Below, one piece after another: positions 37,218 through 47,388 of a stretch of DNA of 64,000 nt; the first letter of the stretch is position 1; the number at the start of each line of letters is the position of its first letter. The position numbers were made by a program, and so were the translations under genes. Source of the DNA: Leptolyngbyaceae cyanobacterium JSC-12. Lineage in GTDB: Bacteria; Cyanobacteriota; Cyanobacteriia; Leptolyngbyales; Leptolyngbyaceae. The notes beneath the pieces are model-generated. The model made no database searches, was not told the DNA's origin, and saw only the letters and a program-made list of their open reading frames with translations. The DNA is taken from NCBI GenBank assembly GCA_000309945.1, contig CM001633.1:1262723-1326722 (forward strand), written 5' to 3'.

Positions 37218-38555
37218 ATGAACCGACCCTCGCACCATCTTTCGCTCTCCAAAATGGCACTTTGTGGCGGAGCGGTTGCGGCAACTGCTGCTATTTCCTT
37301 GTTTGGTCCAGGCTTAGGGCGTGTCCGGGCAGCATTGCAGGATAGTCCCAAAGCCGTAATTGATGAGGCATGGCAAATTGTTAATCGTGAATACGTCGAT
37401 AGCTCCTTTAATCGGGTTAACTGGCAAGCTGAACGGCAAATCTTGTTGGATAAGAGTTACTCTTCCCGACAAGAAGCTTATGCAGCATTACGGAAGTCAC
37501 TGGAGAAGCTGGATGATCCCTACACTCGTTTTATGGATCCAAAGCAATATGAGGCGTTAAGTAATCAAACCTCTGGTGAAGTTTCGGGTGTTGGCATTCG
37601 GCTAGAAGTAAACGAGAAAACAAAGCTTCTCACAGTCGTTGAACCTATTGAAAATTCCCCAGCAAGCCGGGCTGGCATCCAATCAGGTGATCATATTCTC
37701 TCTATTAACGGTAAATCTACTCGCGGGATGTCCGTCGAAGATGCCTCTAGCTTGATTCGGGGGGAGGTAGGAACAAAGGTTAGTTTAGAAATTCGCCGGG
37801 GAACTACACCCAACAGTTTTACAGTGTCGTTGATGCGGGCCCGCATTGAATTGCCAACCGTTCGATATTCGCTGAAGCAAGAAGGCAATAACCGGATTGG
37901 GTACATTCGCTTGAATGAGTTTAGTGCCCATGCCGCTGAGCAAATGCGTCGTGCAATTCAAGATCTAAGTAAGCAAGACGTGAATGGTTTTGTACTAGAT
38001 TTACGTGGCAACCCAGGTGGCTTGCTTCAAGCCAGTATTGAAATCAGCCGCATGTGGATGGATCAGGGAGCCATTGTTCGCACGGTTGATCGTCGTGGTA
38101 AGGATGAAGAAGTATCTGCAAATCAAACAGCACTAACGAAGTTACCCCTGGTTGTTTTAGTGGATGGTAATTCGGCTAGTTCCAGCGAAATCCTAACTGG
38201 GGCATTGAAAGATAACGGACGAGCAACCATTGTTGGAAGTCAGACCTTTGGGAAAGCCTTGGTTCAGTCTGTCCATAATCTGGCAGATGGTTCTGGTTTA
38301 GCAGTGACAATCGCCCACTATTACACACCCAAGGGTACCGACATTAGCCATAAAGGGATTACTCCAGATGTCAAGATTGACTTAACTGAGTCAGATCAGA
38401 AAAAGTTGTTATCCGATCCAAAATTGCTGGCAACCTTGCAAGACCCCCAATATGCACGAGCAGTTGCTGAGTTGGAAAAAATCATTCTGGCTCAACCCCA
38501 GCCAAACGCCCCTGACAAGCAAGCAGTTGCCATTCCACAGCATAAAATCCCTTAG
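37218..38555 (+). CDS. Carboxyl-terminal processing protease (S41, CtpA/CtpB-like)
   Basis: 445 residues. Exported serine protease. The N-terminus has a signal-type segment (MALCGGAVAATAAISLFGPGLGRVRAA). A PDZ domain lies about residues 120-200 (GVGIRLEV ... GIQSGDHILSINGKSTRGM), followed by the S41 catalytic domain: FVLDLRGNPGGLL, the nucleophile in DGNSASSSEILTGAL (S321) and the lysine in QTFGKALVQ (K346). This family includes the enzyme that trims the D1 C-terminus; whether this is the D1-processing paralogue or another Ctp cannot be told from this window. A strong terminator follows. Confidence 0.92.
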   Translation: MNRPSHHLSLSKMALCGGAVAATAAISLFGPGLGRVRAALQDSPKAVIDEAWQIVNREYVDSSFNRVNWQAERQILLDKSYSSRQEAYAALRKSLEKLDDPYTRFMDPKQYEALSNQTSGEVSGVGIRLEVNEKTKLLTVVEPIENSPASRAGIQSGDHILSINGKSTRGMSVEDASSLIRGEVGTKVSLEIRRGTTPNSFTVSLMRARIELPTVRYSLKQEGNNRIGYIRLNEFSAHAAEQMRRAIQDLSKQDVNGFVLDLRGNPGGLLQASIEISRMWMDQGAIVRTVDRRGKDEEVSANQTALTKLPLVVLVDGNSASSSEILTGALKDNGRATIVGSQTFGKALVQSVHNLADGSGLAVTIAHYYTPKGTDISHKGITPDVKIDLTESDQKKLLSDPKLLATLQDPQYARAVAELEKIILAQPQPNAPDKQAVAIPQHKIP

Positions 38556-38578
38556 CTATATATTGACCACAATGCAGA

Positions 38579-38614
38579 AAGGATTGCTCATACGGCAATC
38601 CTTTTTTCTTTTTT
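38579..38614 (+). terminator. Rho-independent terminator of ctp
   Basis: AAGGATTGC (38579-38587) pairs with GCAATCCTT (38595-38603) around a 7-base loop, followed by a T-rich tract with one C up to 38614. Located 24 bases after the protease stop. Confidence 0.92.
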
Positions 38615-38671
38615 ACGGTCATCCTCTTTTTTGAGCTGTTTTTGCATAAACAAGATGCAAATTTGGAGGCT

Positions 38672-39175
38672 TCAACTCTGTAACTGCTGAACTAAGTGCC
38701 TCAGTTCGGGCAAGATTAACCGTTGCATTGCCAATGCTACAGCGTTACTGGAGCCTGGTACAGAAAAAATCAATTTGTTGCGGTAAATCCCCGCGATCGC
38801 CCGTGATGCGATCGCGCGTGAGCCAATCTCCTGATAACTCAACCAGCGAAAGAGTTCTCCAAAGCCAGGTAATGTTTTTTCCAACAGTGTTTCAATCGCA
38901 TCGTAGGTGGTATCTCGTGGAGCAATCCCAGTGCCTCCGTTGAGAATCATTGCATGAATCTCGTTTTGTTGACTGAAGTGTTCAACCTGTGCCTGAATCT
39001 GTTCTGGCTCATCTCGAATTAATGTATAAGCCTTGATCTGATGCTGATTATCCATCAATAACTGCTGAATTAATTGACCACTGCGATCAGTTGCAATAGT
39101 CCGAGTATCACTGACAGTGATCACAGCACAAACCACCGCAAATTCAGCCGTATCAGGATGAGGAATTGCAGCCAT
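38672..39175 (-). CDS. moaB: Molybdenum cofactor biosynthesis protein MoaB
   Basis: 167 residues from ATG 39175. MogA/MoaB-type molybdopterin-binding protein, which adenylates molybdopterin before molybdenum insertion. Motifs: VITVSDTRTIATDRSGQ, ILNGGTGIAPRDTTYDAIE, FGELFRWLSYQEIGSRAIASRAIAG, and FSVPGSSNAVALAMQRLILPEL. An upstream in-frame extension to 39313 overlaps psb28 and is not used. It lies 68 bases behind psb28 on the same strand, probably co-transcribed. Confidence 0.92.
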   Translation of the reverse strand: MAAIPHPDTAEFAVVCAVITVSDTRTIATDRSGQLIQQLLMDNQHQIKAYTLIRDEPEQIQAQVEHFSQQNEIHAMILNGGTGIAPRDTTYDAIETLLEKTLPGFGELFRWLSYQEIGSRAIASRAIAGIYRNKLIFSVPGSSNAVALAMQRLILPELRHLVQQLQS

Positions 39176-39243
39176 GAAGTTTACCAGAAGGGGACAGTCT
39201 TGAGTAAGGGGGTGGAAAGAACCCAATCCCCTGCCTCCTGATT

Positions 39244-39582
39244 TTATGATTTTGTAAAACCCAGATCGTTTTCCTCTGCGTATCGCTCCATAAACCGAAT
39301 AAAACGATCCCACTCGCTAGCCGATTTCATCAGGTATACAGCTTCAATCGCATCCGGCTGCCCATTTACGAACTTTGCCTTTACTTCTCGTGTACTGATT
39401 TCCCCCTCATCATCAATCAAATACATTCCCGTAATTTCTTCAGTCATGTTGCTAGACAGAGCTTTAGGGTTCTGGAAGTAAAATGTCGCTGTCCCGTTAC
39501 TGCCATCCTTAGCACGGGTTAAGCGAACATTGGGAATGATCTCCTCATCGATCCCTCTAGCAAACTGAATTCGAGCAACCAT
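39244..39582 (-). CDS. psb28: Photosystem II assembly factor Psb28
   Basis: 112 residues. Soluble cytoplasmic-side protein that binds assembly intermediates of photosystem II and affects chlorophyll-protein synthesis. The sequence is typical over its whole length: [88 protein letters not shown]. Leads a probable two-gene unit with moaB. Confidence 0.96.
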   Translation of the reverse strand: MVARIQFARGIDEEIIPNVRLTRAKDGSNGTATFYFQNPKALSSNMTEEITGMYLIDDEGEISTREVKAKFVNGQPDAIEAVYLMKSASEWDRFIRFMERYAEENDLGFTKS

Positions 39583-39751
39583 AGTCTTCTACTTCGTAAA
39601 ATTTGGACAAAAATCGATATTTCTTCATCTTCTCACACGAGACTTACAGGAATCGTAAAAAAGCATAAGAGACTAAACTTTTTTTGGGAGACAATAAACC
39701 TTAAGGAGACAATGAAGCCTCAGAATTTTCCAGAGGGCATCAGTTAGACTG

Positions 39752-40141
39752 TTGGCGGAATACAACCTGAGTTTTCAAAAAATTGGAACATTTGTGAAGT
39801 ACTTTTTTCTATCAGACGGGTGGATTATTGGCAGAGTCTGGGAATTGGGCGGACTGTGGGATGAAAGCGCATGGAGACGGAAACCGCAAATTCAGCAGAT
39901 GGAACTGTGCATTTGGGAGAATGAAGAGAAGTTGTGGCTATATCGGGTTGAGGATGCAGTATTGATGGTCGAAGTGAAGCCTGGTGAAAACCTTGTGACG
40001 ACATCTGCAGCAAAACCGATTGGGCAGGTGGTGCTAAAACGGCTGATTTCAGCTGACCAGGCGATCGATCTGCTTTGTTCAGCGCAAATCCGCAACGCTG
40101 GTTTGAATCAACAGTTGCTAACTCGAGATGCGACTGGCTGA
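39752..40141 (+). CDS. Conserved hypothetical protein
   Basis: 129 residues from TTG 39752; no ATG occurs before residue 50, so a non-ATG start is needed if this gene is real. The product is compact and tryptophan-rich (KYFFLSDGWIIGRVWELGGLWDESAWRRKPQIQQMELCIWENEEKLWLYRVEDAVLMVEV), with no signal or membrane helix, and ends SADQAIDLLCSAQIRNAGLN. The composition is protein-like. Family unknown. Convergent with pheS. Confidence 0.65.
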   Translation: MAEYNLSFQKIGTFVKYFFLSDGWIIGRVWELGGLWDESAWRRKPQIQQMELCIWENEEKLWLYRVEDAVLMVEVKPGENLVTTSAAKPIGQVVLKRLISADQAIDLLCSAQIRNAGLNQQLLTRDATG

Positions 40142-40165
40142 AGATAAACCTGGGTAAAGAATTTT

Positions 40166-41167
40166 TTAAAACTGCTTCAGGAAGCGCAAATCGCTGTTGT
40201 AGAGACGACGAATATCATCGATTTGGTATAGCACTGCCGCTAATCGCTCTACCCCCAGACCACCTGCAAAGCCGGTGTAAATTTCGGGATCGTATCCTAC
40301 GGCTTTCAACACATTGGGATCAACCATGCCGCATCCCATAATTTCCAACCAGCGTCCTTTCCATTGCAAATCCACTTCGGCAGAGGGCTCGGTAAAGGGG
40401 AAGAAACTGGGACGCATTCGAATTGGCACTTCACCAAACAATTGTTCCAGAAACATCCGTAGCGTGCCTTTCAAATCAGTAAAGGTCAAGCCTTCGTCGA
40501 TCGCCAGGAATTCAATCTGGTGAAACACAGCCGTATGGGTCGCATCCACTGTATCACGGCGGTAGCAGCGTCCTGGCATCACAATGCGAACGGGGGGTTC
40601 GTTTTCTTCCATGTAGCGAATCTGTACGGAAGACGTGTGCGTCCGCAGAATATTGCCATCAGGCAGGAAGAGGGTATCTTGCATATCCCGCGCTGGGTGG
40701 TCGGGCAAGAAGTTCAGCGCTTCAAAGTTGTAGTAGTCTGTTTCCATTTCTGGACCTTCTGCCACGGTATAGCCCAAGCCCACAAAAATATCGATCACCC
40801 GATCTATGATACTGTTGAGCGGGTGAACTTTTCCCTGAGGACGGTAAATTCCGGGCATGGTCACGTCTAATGTCTCAGACTCAAGTGTTGCCTGAAGTTG
40901 TGCCGCTTGCAGGAGTGTTTTACGTTGCTCAAGTTCTGTTTGAATGGCTTCCTTCACTTCATTGGCTCTTGCACCAATGCGGGGGCGATCGCTGGGGTCA
41001 AGTTTCCCCATCCCACCCAATACTTGCGGAATTGGACCTTTTTTACCTAAGTATTTGACACGCAGTTGCTCAAGCTGATCAAGCGAGTCTGCCGCTGCAA
41101 GAGCCTGTTGGGCTTCTTGTCGAATAGCATCTAACTGGGCTTCCAATTCAGTGGACTGAACAGTCAT
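40166..41167 (-). CDS. pheS: Phenylalanyl-tRNA synthetase alpha subunit
   Basis: 333 residues. Catalytic subunit of the alpha2beta2 class II synthetase. An N-terminal coiled coil (about 1-95) precedes the aminoacylation domain: [85 protein letters not shown], and the class II motif 3 [22 protein letters not shown]. Length is standard. pheT is elsewhere. Confidence 0.97.
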   Translation of the reverse strand: MTVQSTELEAQLDAIRQEAQQALAAADSLDQLEQLRVKYLGKKGPIPQVLGGMGKLDPSDRPRIGARANEVKEAIQTELEQRKTLLQAAQLQATLESETLDVTMPGIYRPQGKVHPLNSIIDRVIDIFVGLGYTVAEGPEMETDYYNFEALNFLPDHPARDMQDTLFLPDGNILRTHTSSVQIRYMEENEPPVRIVMPGRCYRRDTVDATHTAVFHQIEFLAIDEGLTFTDLKGTLRMFLEQLFGEVPIRMRPSFFPFTEPSAEVDLQWKGRWLEIMGCGMVDPNVLKAVGYDPEIYTGFAGGLGVERLAAVLYQIDDIRRLYNSDLRFLKQF

Positions 41168-41333
41168 ACAAGAGGTAGTAAAGAAGTGAAGTAGTGAAGT
41201 CGAAATTTGACTGATGGGATGATTTGTAACGCAACCCGCTATATCCTACCAGTCTATCGATCTTCCGGAGCGATTTCAGGCGGAGTTGGGCAAACTTGTT
41301 CGTAGGATAGGAACAGCAGCAACAGGAATGGGC

Positions 41334-42122
41334 ATGAAACTGTTAATTAGCAACGATGATGGCATTTATTCAGAAGGGGTGCGGGAATTAGCCAATGGAT
41401 TAGCTGCTGCCGGACATGATGTGACAGTAGTGTGCCCTGACCGAGAACGATCAGCAACAGGACACGGGTTAACGTTGCACCAACCGATTCGGGCGGAAGT
41501 GGTGCAGTCGGTGTTTCATCCAACCGTCAAGGCATGGGCATGTTCTGGAACTCCGGCTGATTGTGTCAAACTAGCACTTTGGGCATTATTGGACAGCAAA
41601 CCAGATTTGGTGCTATCCGGAATTAACCATGGTTCTAATTTGGGAACCGATGTGCTGTATTCGGGCACGGTGTCAGCCGCGATGGAAGGCTTAGTAGAGG
41701 GGATTCCAGCGATCGCGATTAGTCTCACAAGTTTTACGGTGCGCGAGTTTGCTCCTGCCGCCACCTTTGCCCAAGATCTGGTAAAGCAACTCGAAAAGCA
41801 TCCCCTGCCAGAACTGCTGTTGTTGAATGTGAATGTGCCAGCCGTACCCGCTGAAGCGATCGCCGGAGTTGCGATTACTCGTCAGGGAACTCGTCGCTAC
41901 GTAGATGTGTTTGAAAAACGCATTGATCCACGGGGCAAGACCTATTACTGGCTGGCTGGAGAGGTATTAGAAGACGTGGAAGACTCCTCTGACTTTGCTG
42001 AATATGCCATGACCGATGTGCAGGCAAATCGTGAAAACTACATCTCCATCACGCCTCTGCAATACAATCTCACCTCCGTTCGAGGACTTGCCGCTCTGAA
42101 GGAATGGAGGCTCACTCCCTGA
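41334..42122 (+). CDS. surE: 5'/3'-nucleotidase SurE
   Basis: 262 residues from ATG 41334, with AGGA a few bases upstream. Metal-dependent phosphatase of nucleoside monophosphates and survival protein. The N-terminal metal motif is [17 protein letters not shown], followed by [59 protein letters not shown]. An upstream in-frame start (41286) would add 16 non-conserved residues. Convergent with the cupin gene, one base apart. Confidence 0.95.
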   Translation: MKLLISNDDGIYSEGVRELANGLAAAGHDVTVVCPDRERSATGHGLTLHQPIRAEVVQSVFHPTVKAWACSGTPADCVKLALWALLDSKPDLVLSGINHGSNLGTDVLYSGTVSAAMEGLVEGIPAIAISLTSFTVREFAPAATFAQDLVKQLEKHPLPELLLLNVNVPAVPAEAIAGVAITRQGTRRYVDVFEKRIDPRGKTYYWLAGEVLEDVEDSSDFAEYAMTDVQANRENYISITPLQYNLTSVRGLAALKEWRLTP

Positions 42123-42123
42123 T

Positions 42124-42579
42124 TCAAATTCCATTCAACAGTGCTCGTGCCATTTCCAGATCATAAGGTTTGCGGATGGGAATGGGTTGGTAGTCACGGA
42201 TATGAGCAACTCCATGACGTATCACTGAGTTAATGGCAATACAGGGTTCACTCGTGAGATTAATCGCTCCGTGGGGAATTCCTGGTGGAATTTTGACCAC
42301 TTGCAGATCGCGATCACTCAACAAAATGTAGCGATACTGCCCTTCCTGCAACACCGTCAGCACAATTCGTCCCTTGACAACCAGAAGTTGGTCGGTTTGG
42401 AAATGATGCACAAACAAGTCTTCAACCGTACCAGGCGCGATCTCAACTAAATTGGTTTCGTGACTTGTGGGAATTTGATACTCCTGCACACCTGCCGCAT
42501 CAACCGGACAAATTTCAATGCCCCTGGTTGGACTAATACAAACAATTGGATTAATTTCAATCTGTTTTGTTAAGCCCAT
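42124..42579 (-). CDS. Cupin-fold protein, dTDP-dehydrorhamnose epimerase-like
   Basis: 151 residues from ATG 42579, with AAGGAG 8 bases upstream. A double-stranded beta-helix is indicated by VEIAPGTVEDLFVHHFQTDQLLVVKGRIVLTVLQEG and VVKIPPGIPHGAINLTSEPCIAINSVIRHG. This is the pattern of cupins and of RmlC-like sugar epimerases, but the catalytic His-Asp pair of RmlC is not clearly seen. Function unknown; ends one base from surE. Confidence 0.75.
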   Translation of the reverse strand: MGLTKQIEINPIVCISPTRGIEICPVDAAGVQEYQIPTSHETNLVEIAPGTVEDLFVHHFQTDQLLVVKGRIVLTVLQEGQYRYILLSDRDLQVVKIPPGIPHGAINLTSEPCIAINSVIRHGVAHIRDYQPIPIRKPYDLEMARALLNGI

Positions 42580-42652
42580 CGTGATTCTCCTTTATGAGAA
42601 AAGGGCTTCCGACTCAAAAAATATCGCAACAATCAGCCAACCTAAGTCAGGA

Positions 42653-42817
42653 CTAATCAGCTAAATCGTAGTCTGGGAATGCAAATTGCCAGCCGTTTTT
42701 CTGATTCCTTTCCAACACGGCAGGCAGCTGCATGTGAATTGAATAAGAAGCCCAGAATGCCAGGTATTTGGCGCGATGCCCTATGAACTCCTCAAACCTA
42801 TACCTATGTTCATAGTG
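42653..42817 (-). pseudogene. Orphan C-terminal gene fragment (54 residues)
   Basis: A minus-strand frame with no start codon at its head, preceded by a stop, encodes HYEHRYRFEEFIGHRAKYLA, FWASYSIHMQLPAVLERNQK and NGWQFAFPDYDLAD before a stop at 42653. Its composition is protein-like and the frame is shorter than common gene-calling limits. It looks like the surviving C-terminus of a lost gene. Family not recognised. Confidence 0.45.
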
Positions 42818-42820
42818 CTA

Positions 42821-43080
42821 ACATTTACGATCCCCAGTTGTCTACTTTGTTACCAGCCTACGCTTTGACTCAGTCAACATACATCAGTTCAACAGCGATA
42901 CTGCAATTCCGTACCAGGACGAAAAAATCCCTGACCCTTAAAATAGAGCTTTAGTTAGAAAAGACGGTCTTTCAAAGCGCTGTCATTTTACTCCCTAGGC
43001 TAAATGCCTCTTATAGTTGAAGAATAGTAGTCGAAGAATAGTTTGTAACCCGCTTAATCCGCAAAGTAGACGAGACACTT
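42821..43080. other. Promoter region of tldD
   Basis: About 260 bases without a gene. A short direct repeat (GAAGAATAGT twice, near 43020-43042) lies about 40 bases before the tldD start. Confidence 0.4.
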
Positions 43081-44553
43081 ATGCTGGCTTTACCTCTCCT
43101 TCAGTCCAAAGAATTACCAACATTGCAATACACCTTCACGGGCGATCGCTTTGACGCAACCTGGGAATCCCCCTTGTCTACCTTGTTAGGACTGGGTAGA
43201 GCGGCTGGAGCAAACTTTATTGAGTTTTTCCTGGAACGGGTCAACTACGTTAGTTGTCTGGCAGAAGATGACTCTATCACCAGCATCTCCCCTCGCCTCT
43301 CCACTGGGGCTGGGGTGCGCGTCTTTCGAGGACATGCCGACTGTTACGTCAGCACGAATGACCTCTCCTTTCACGGCTTGAAAGCTGCCCTGGAAAAAGG
43401 TTTGTCCATCCTGGGTTTACAATTACCTGCCCCCGGAGCCTTCATTCCTGAAATTAACCTGGAACCCTTGCGGGATTACGCGACTCTGCGCGCCAAAGAA
43501 AACTGGCTGGGTCAATGCAGTTCTATGCGGGAAATGGGTGATGTGCTCCTTTCCGCCAATATGCAACTCCAGCAAGCAGCATCTCATATCCAATCTCGCC
43601 GCACTACATACTTTCGTGACTGGCAGGAAGTGTTAATTGCCTCCAGTGATGGCACCTTTGCGCGAGACATTCGGTTAACGCAAACCGTTGCATCTATGCT
43701 GTTGTGTGCTGATGGTGCTCACCGTACTGCGATCGCTCGCCGACTGGGCGACACTAGCAACCCCAACTTCCTACGCGGCTGGAACTACACCCAAACCGCT
43801 GAAGACATCGCTGAATCTGCTGGCAAGATGCTCTACGCCGATTTTGTCGAATCTGGCACCTACCCGATTGTGATGGCAAATGAGTTTGGTGGTGTAATCT
43901 TCCATGAGGCTTGTGGGCACTTGCTGGAAACCACCCAGATTGAAAAACGCACTACCCCTTTTGCCGATAAAAAAGGCGAAAAAATTGCCCACGAAAACCT
44001 AACTGCCTGGGACGAAGGACTGTCTCCGAACGCCTTCGGCACTATTGATATGGACGACGAAGGCATGCCCGCCCAACGCACTTTGTTAATTGAAAAAGGT
44101 GTGCTCAAGAACTTCATCGCCGATCGCGCAGGTTCCATTCGCACCGGACATCCTCGCACGGGTAGTGGGCGTCGTCAGGATTACACCTTCCCCGCTGCTT
44201 CCCGAATGCGCAATACTTACATTGCTACTGGCGAATACTCCATTGATGACCTGTTCGCTTCAATCGACAAAGGCATCTACTGCAAGAAGATGGGCGGCGG
44301 CAGCGTTGGTGCAACGGGACAATTTAACTTTGGGGTAGATGAAGCCTATCTGATTGAAAATGGCAAAGTCACCAAACCGCTGAAAGGTGCAACCCTGATT
44401 GGCGAAGCCAAGGAAATCATGAACAAAATTTCCATGTGCTCTCAGGATCTGTCTCTGGCTCCTGGCTTCTGCGGTTCTGTCAGCGGCAGCATCTACACCA
44501 CTGTTGGACAACCCCACCTCAAAGTCGATTCCATCACTGTCGGTGGACGGTAA
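43081..44553 (+). CDS. tldD: Metalloprotease TldD
   Basis: 490 residues. Zinc-peptidase subunit of the TldD/TldE heterodimer, a cytoplasmic protease that degrades unfolded peptides and in enterobacteria matures microcins. The HExxxH motif is H275-E276-ACG-H280 in [16 protein letters not shown], and the C-terminal metal-cradle segments include [54 protein letters not shown] and [30 protein letters not shown]. The partner tldE is 1.4 kb downstream on the same strand, separated by one opposing gene. Confidence 0.95.
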   Translation: MLALPLLQSKELPTLQYTFTGDRFDATWESPLSTLLGLGRAAGANFIEFFLERVNYVSCLAEDDSITSISPRLSTGAGVRVFRGHADCYVSTNDLSFHGLKAALEKGLSILGLQLPAPGAFIPEINLEPLRDYATLRAKENWLGQCSSMREMGDVLLSANMQLQQAASHIQSRRTTYFRDWQEVLIASSDGTFARDIRLTQTVASMLLCADGAHRTAIARRLGDTSNPNFLRGWNYTQTAEDIAESAGKMLYADFVESGTYPIVMANEFGGVIFHEACGHLLETTQIEKRTTPFADKKGEKIAHENLTAWDEGLSPNAFGTIDMDDEGMPAQRTLLIEKGVLKNFIADRAGSIRTGHPRTGSGRRQDYTFPAASRMRNTYIATGEYSIDDLFASIDKGIYCKKMGGGSVGATGQFNFGVDEAYLIENGKVTKPLKGATLIGEAKEIMNKISMCSQDLSLAPGFCGSVSGSIYTTVGQPHLKVDSITVGGR

Positions 44554-44888
44554 TTGTCGTCATGAACACTGACCAAGTGATCGCAGGCTTCTGCCCATTC
44601 TTACTCCCTTTATGTGGAGATGTATACCCTTGACAACACAGCCAGATGGGGGGCCGGGATTGCAACCAAAAGTTGGAGAGCGATCGCACCAAAACCGCTC
44701 CAATCAAAGGTTTAGTTTTTCCAAGGCTTACAGTTGGCATGCTAGCCCTACTGCAAGATGGTTTGGCGATCGCTTCTCTTAACCTGATGGCTGCAACCCT
44801 ACAACCCTATTAAGCGCGGGGTGATAACGCAATAACACCCGTCTTACCTCTGATATCAAGCAAGAGCATTTGTTCGGGTTCAACCATC
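44554..44888. other. Non-coding stretch between tldD and the secreted-protein gene
   Basis: About 335 bases between convergent ends. It contains two HIP1-type octamer-like sites and several short frames with no protein character. No clear terminator hairpin was identified. Confidence 0.4.
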
Positions 44889-45704
44889 TTAGCGGGGTTG
44901 CGGTCTAACAGTAGATGGCAGGGAACAAGCGTAGGACATGAGTTCGCGGGCGTTGGGATTGTAACCGAGATATTTTTGTCCATCGTAGACTTGATCTTGG
45001 GTCGTGCAATCGGCATACCAGCGAAAATCGATCGCACTAGCATCAGTTTTCACCAAAAAATTGCGGCGTTTAGCACTGACATCTTCATAGCCTGTATCCT
45101 TAACGCGCAATCCGGATTCATATCCAGGAATGCCCATAAATTTACGGGTAGAGTAACCTTCGGGATACTGACTACCAGTTGCCACTTCAACCCCCCGATT
45201 AATCGTCGTCGCGCCCCCAATCACAGCATAGCGACATTCCAATTCATACCGGCGTTGATCACGGTAGGTGCCTTCCATGTCCATCAAAAAGGTTGTTCCA
45301 GCGGGTCTGGCGGCTGTCTGCTTGTAAACTTTGTAGCCCAAGTCCTTAGCTTTGTTGAGGCAGGCACGTTCTGCCCGAACTGCAGCAGATTGACTGGAAT
45401 TGCCACCTGTGACATTTTCGGGTTTGGGACCGCGCTCTACTTGCCACTTCGTTGTTGAACCAGTGCGACTGACAAAGCAATAGCCAGAAGACCTATAGCG
45501 AGGAATTGACCAGTTGACATACTGACCACGGGCACTGACTTGGGAGGGGCGAACATCGATCTGGTTAGGTGAAATGCTGTATTTCCCAGCTGTGAAGTTA
45601 CTACAAATATCGGTAGCACCAGGGACAGGCGCAATCGCCCACGCCATTGCAGGTGCCAGGACTGCTCCTACGGTTGCGAGCGTCAAAGTTGCATATTTCA
45701 CCAT
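44889..45704 (-). CDS. Secreted protein of unknown function
   Basis: 271 residues. A signal peptide (KYATLTLATVGAVLAPAMAWA) is followed by a mature region with several cysteines (ATDICSNFTAG, SGYCFVSR, AERACLNKAKDLGYKVYKQ, YELECRYAVIG, WYADCTTQDQ, ELMSYACSLP), suggesting disulfides in the periplasm or outside. No family recognised. It sits between tldD and tldE but on the opposite strand. Confidence 0.8.
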   Translation of the reverse strand: MVKYATLTLATVGAVLAPAMAWAIAPVPGATDICSNFTAGKYSISPNQIDVRPSQVSARGQYVNWSIPRYRSSGYCFVSRTGSTTKWQVERGPKPENVTGGNSSQSAAVRAERACLNKAKDLGYKVYKQTAARPAGTTFLMDMEGTYRDQRRYELECRYAVIGGATTINRGVEVATGSQYPEGYSTRKFMGIPGYESGLRVKDTGYEDVSAKRRNFLVKTDASAIDFRWYADCTTQDQVYDGQKYLGYNPNARELMSYACSLPSTVRPQPR

Positions 45705-45928
45705 TGCAGTGACCCTACACTTTTCTGAAAGAAATTGAAATTTAGTAGTACTGGTATCACATCTACTGTGTTTTTGTTATCGGCTATGGAAAATTAGAAG
45801 ACACAGGAATTTGTAAAGACAACATTCAATGTTGGGAGATTCTCCCTTGCCGCCCTCCTCTCCTCCCTACTCCTTACCCCCTCTGCCATACTGAAGTAAG
45901 AAGCAACCGTAAAGAAGAGGATAGAGTC

Positions 45929-47269
45929 GTGCCGGATATTCAGGAACTCACTGCCCAGACAAAAGAGATTGCTGAAAAACTGGGAATTCGCAAGTTTGAT
46001 ATTTATGGTGCAACAGTGGATGAAACCAGTGTCAAAGTAGACCAGGGTGAAGCCGATCAGGTAAAAGCATCCAGCCGTTCCAGCGTGACAGTCCGTGTGT
46101 GGAATGACGAAAATACAATGGGCGTGACTTCTACTACGGATGTTGACCCAACCGGGCTGGAATTGGCGTTGAAAACCGCTTATGAAGCTAGCTTTTTTGG
46201 TGTGAAAGAAAATGTACCTGATTTTAGCCCAGAATCAACTGCCCCGATTACTGCAACTGGAAAAGCACCTGCTCAACCTGTACCTGTTTCTGACTTGCTG
46301 GAAACATTGCTCGCTGCTGAAAAAACGTTAATGGATGCCCATCCTGCGATTGTAGGAGTTCCTTACAATGGGCTAGCCCAACGGTTGAGCGATCGCTTCT
46401 ACCTCAACAGCGATGGAGCTAACCGCCAAGAAGCTCGATCTACTGCATCCATTTATCTCTACAGCAAAACCGAGGAAGAAGGGAAAAAGCCTCGTAGCGC
46501 TGGAGCCTTTCGCATCAGCCGCAGCATTGCCGAGTTAGACGTAGAGGGTTGTCTGAAGGAAACGGCTGATAAAACCATCAGCCACCTTAACTACGCTAAA
46601 ATTCCCAGTGGTAAGTATCGGGTTGTGTTCTCACCGGAAGCCTTCTTGAGTTTACTGAGTGCCTTTTCCAATCTCTTTAATGCCCAGAGCATTCTGGATC
46701 GGCAAAGTCTTTCCACGCCTGAATCTTTGGGAACTCAAATTGCTTCTCCTCTACTATCTGTAGCAGATGATGCCTTGCATCCCGAAAACGCTGCACCTAT
46801 TACTTTTGATGGCGAAGGCACTCCAACACGACGAGTTCTACTCATCGCCAATGGAGTGCTAACGAGCTTTATCCATAGTGCTGGCACAGCGAAGCGACTG
46901 AATGCCCAGCCGACTGGAAATGCCAGCATCGGTGCCAAAGTCTCAGTTAGTCCCAACTTTTACCATGTGTTTGCAGGGGATGCTGCTACTCAGACATACA
47001 ATCTAGACACCGCCGAAAACGTGGTGTTGATCGATGAGGTTCATGCGCTGCATGCCGGAGTCAAAGCTTTGCAAGGCTCCTTCTCGCTACCGTTTGATGG
47101 TTGGCTTGTGAATAACGGCGATCGCACCAGCGTTGAATCGGCAACCGTTGCAGGCGATTTTCTGGAATTGCTCAAGTCCATCATTTATGTAGAACCACAA
47201 GGACATCTAACCTCATCCGGCGTGTGTCCCTATATTTGGGTGGATGAACTATCAATTACTGGAGATTAA
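45929..47269 (+). CDS. tldE: TldE/PmbA family protein, TldD partner
   Basis: 446 residues from GTG 45929, preceded by GAGGA 7 bases upstream. Non-catalytic partner that forms the active heterodimer with TldD; it lacks HExxxH, as usual. Family stretches: EIAEKLGIRKFDIYGATVDETSVKVDQGEADQVKASSRSSVTVRVWND, GKYRVVFSPEAFLSLLSAFSNLFNAQSILDRQS, FDGEGTPTRRVLLIANGVLTSFIHSAGTAKR, IGAKVSVSPNFYHVFAG, and the C-terminal GSFSLPFDGWLVNNGDRTSVESATVAGDFLELL. Full length. Confidence 0.94.
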   Translation: MPDIQELTAQTKEIAEKLGIRKFDIYGATVDETSVKVDQGEADQVKASSRSSVTVRVWNDENTMGVTSTTDVDPTGLELALKTAYEASFFGVKENVPDFSPESTAPITATGKAPAQPVPVSDLLETLLAAEKTLMDAHPAIVGVPYNGLAQRLSDRFYLNSDGANRQEARSTASIYLYSKTEEEGKKPRSAGAFRISRSIAELDVEGCLKETADKTISHLNYAKIPSGKYRVVFSPEAFLSLLSAFSNLFNAQSILDRQSLSTPESLGTQIASPLLSVADDALHPENAAPITFDGEGTPTRRVLLIANGVLTSFIHSAGTAKRLNAQPTGNASIGAKVSVSPNFYHVFAGDAATQTYNLDTAENVVLIDEVHALHAGVKALQGSFSLPFDGWLVNNGDRTSVESATVAGDFLELLKSIIYVEPQGHLTSSGVCPYIWVDELSITGD

Positions 47270-47388
47270 ATAGAAATCGGTGATGAGTAATCGGGAATTA
47301 GGAGAGTGAAGGGATTGGCGAGGGAAGATTGGGCAAGTGGTTGGGTGAGTCGTTCGACTAAGGCTTACGACGGTCTTCAATCGACAAT

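Noticed and set aside
44898-45458. 186-codon plus-strand frame antisense to the secreted-protein gene
   Set aside because: The opposite strand has a clear signal peptide and cysteine pattern; this frame has no protein character.
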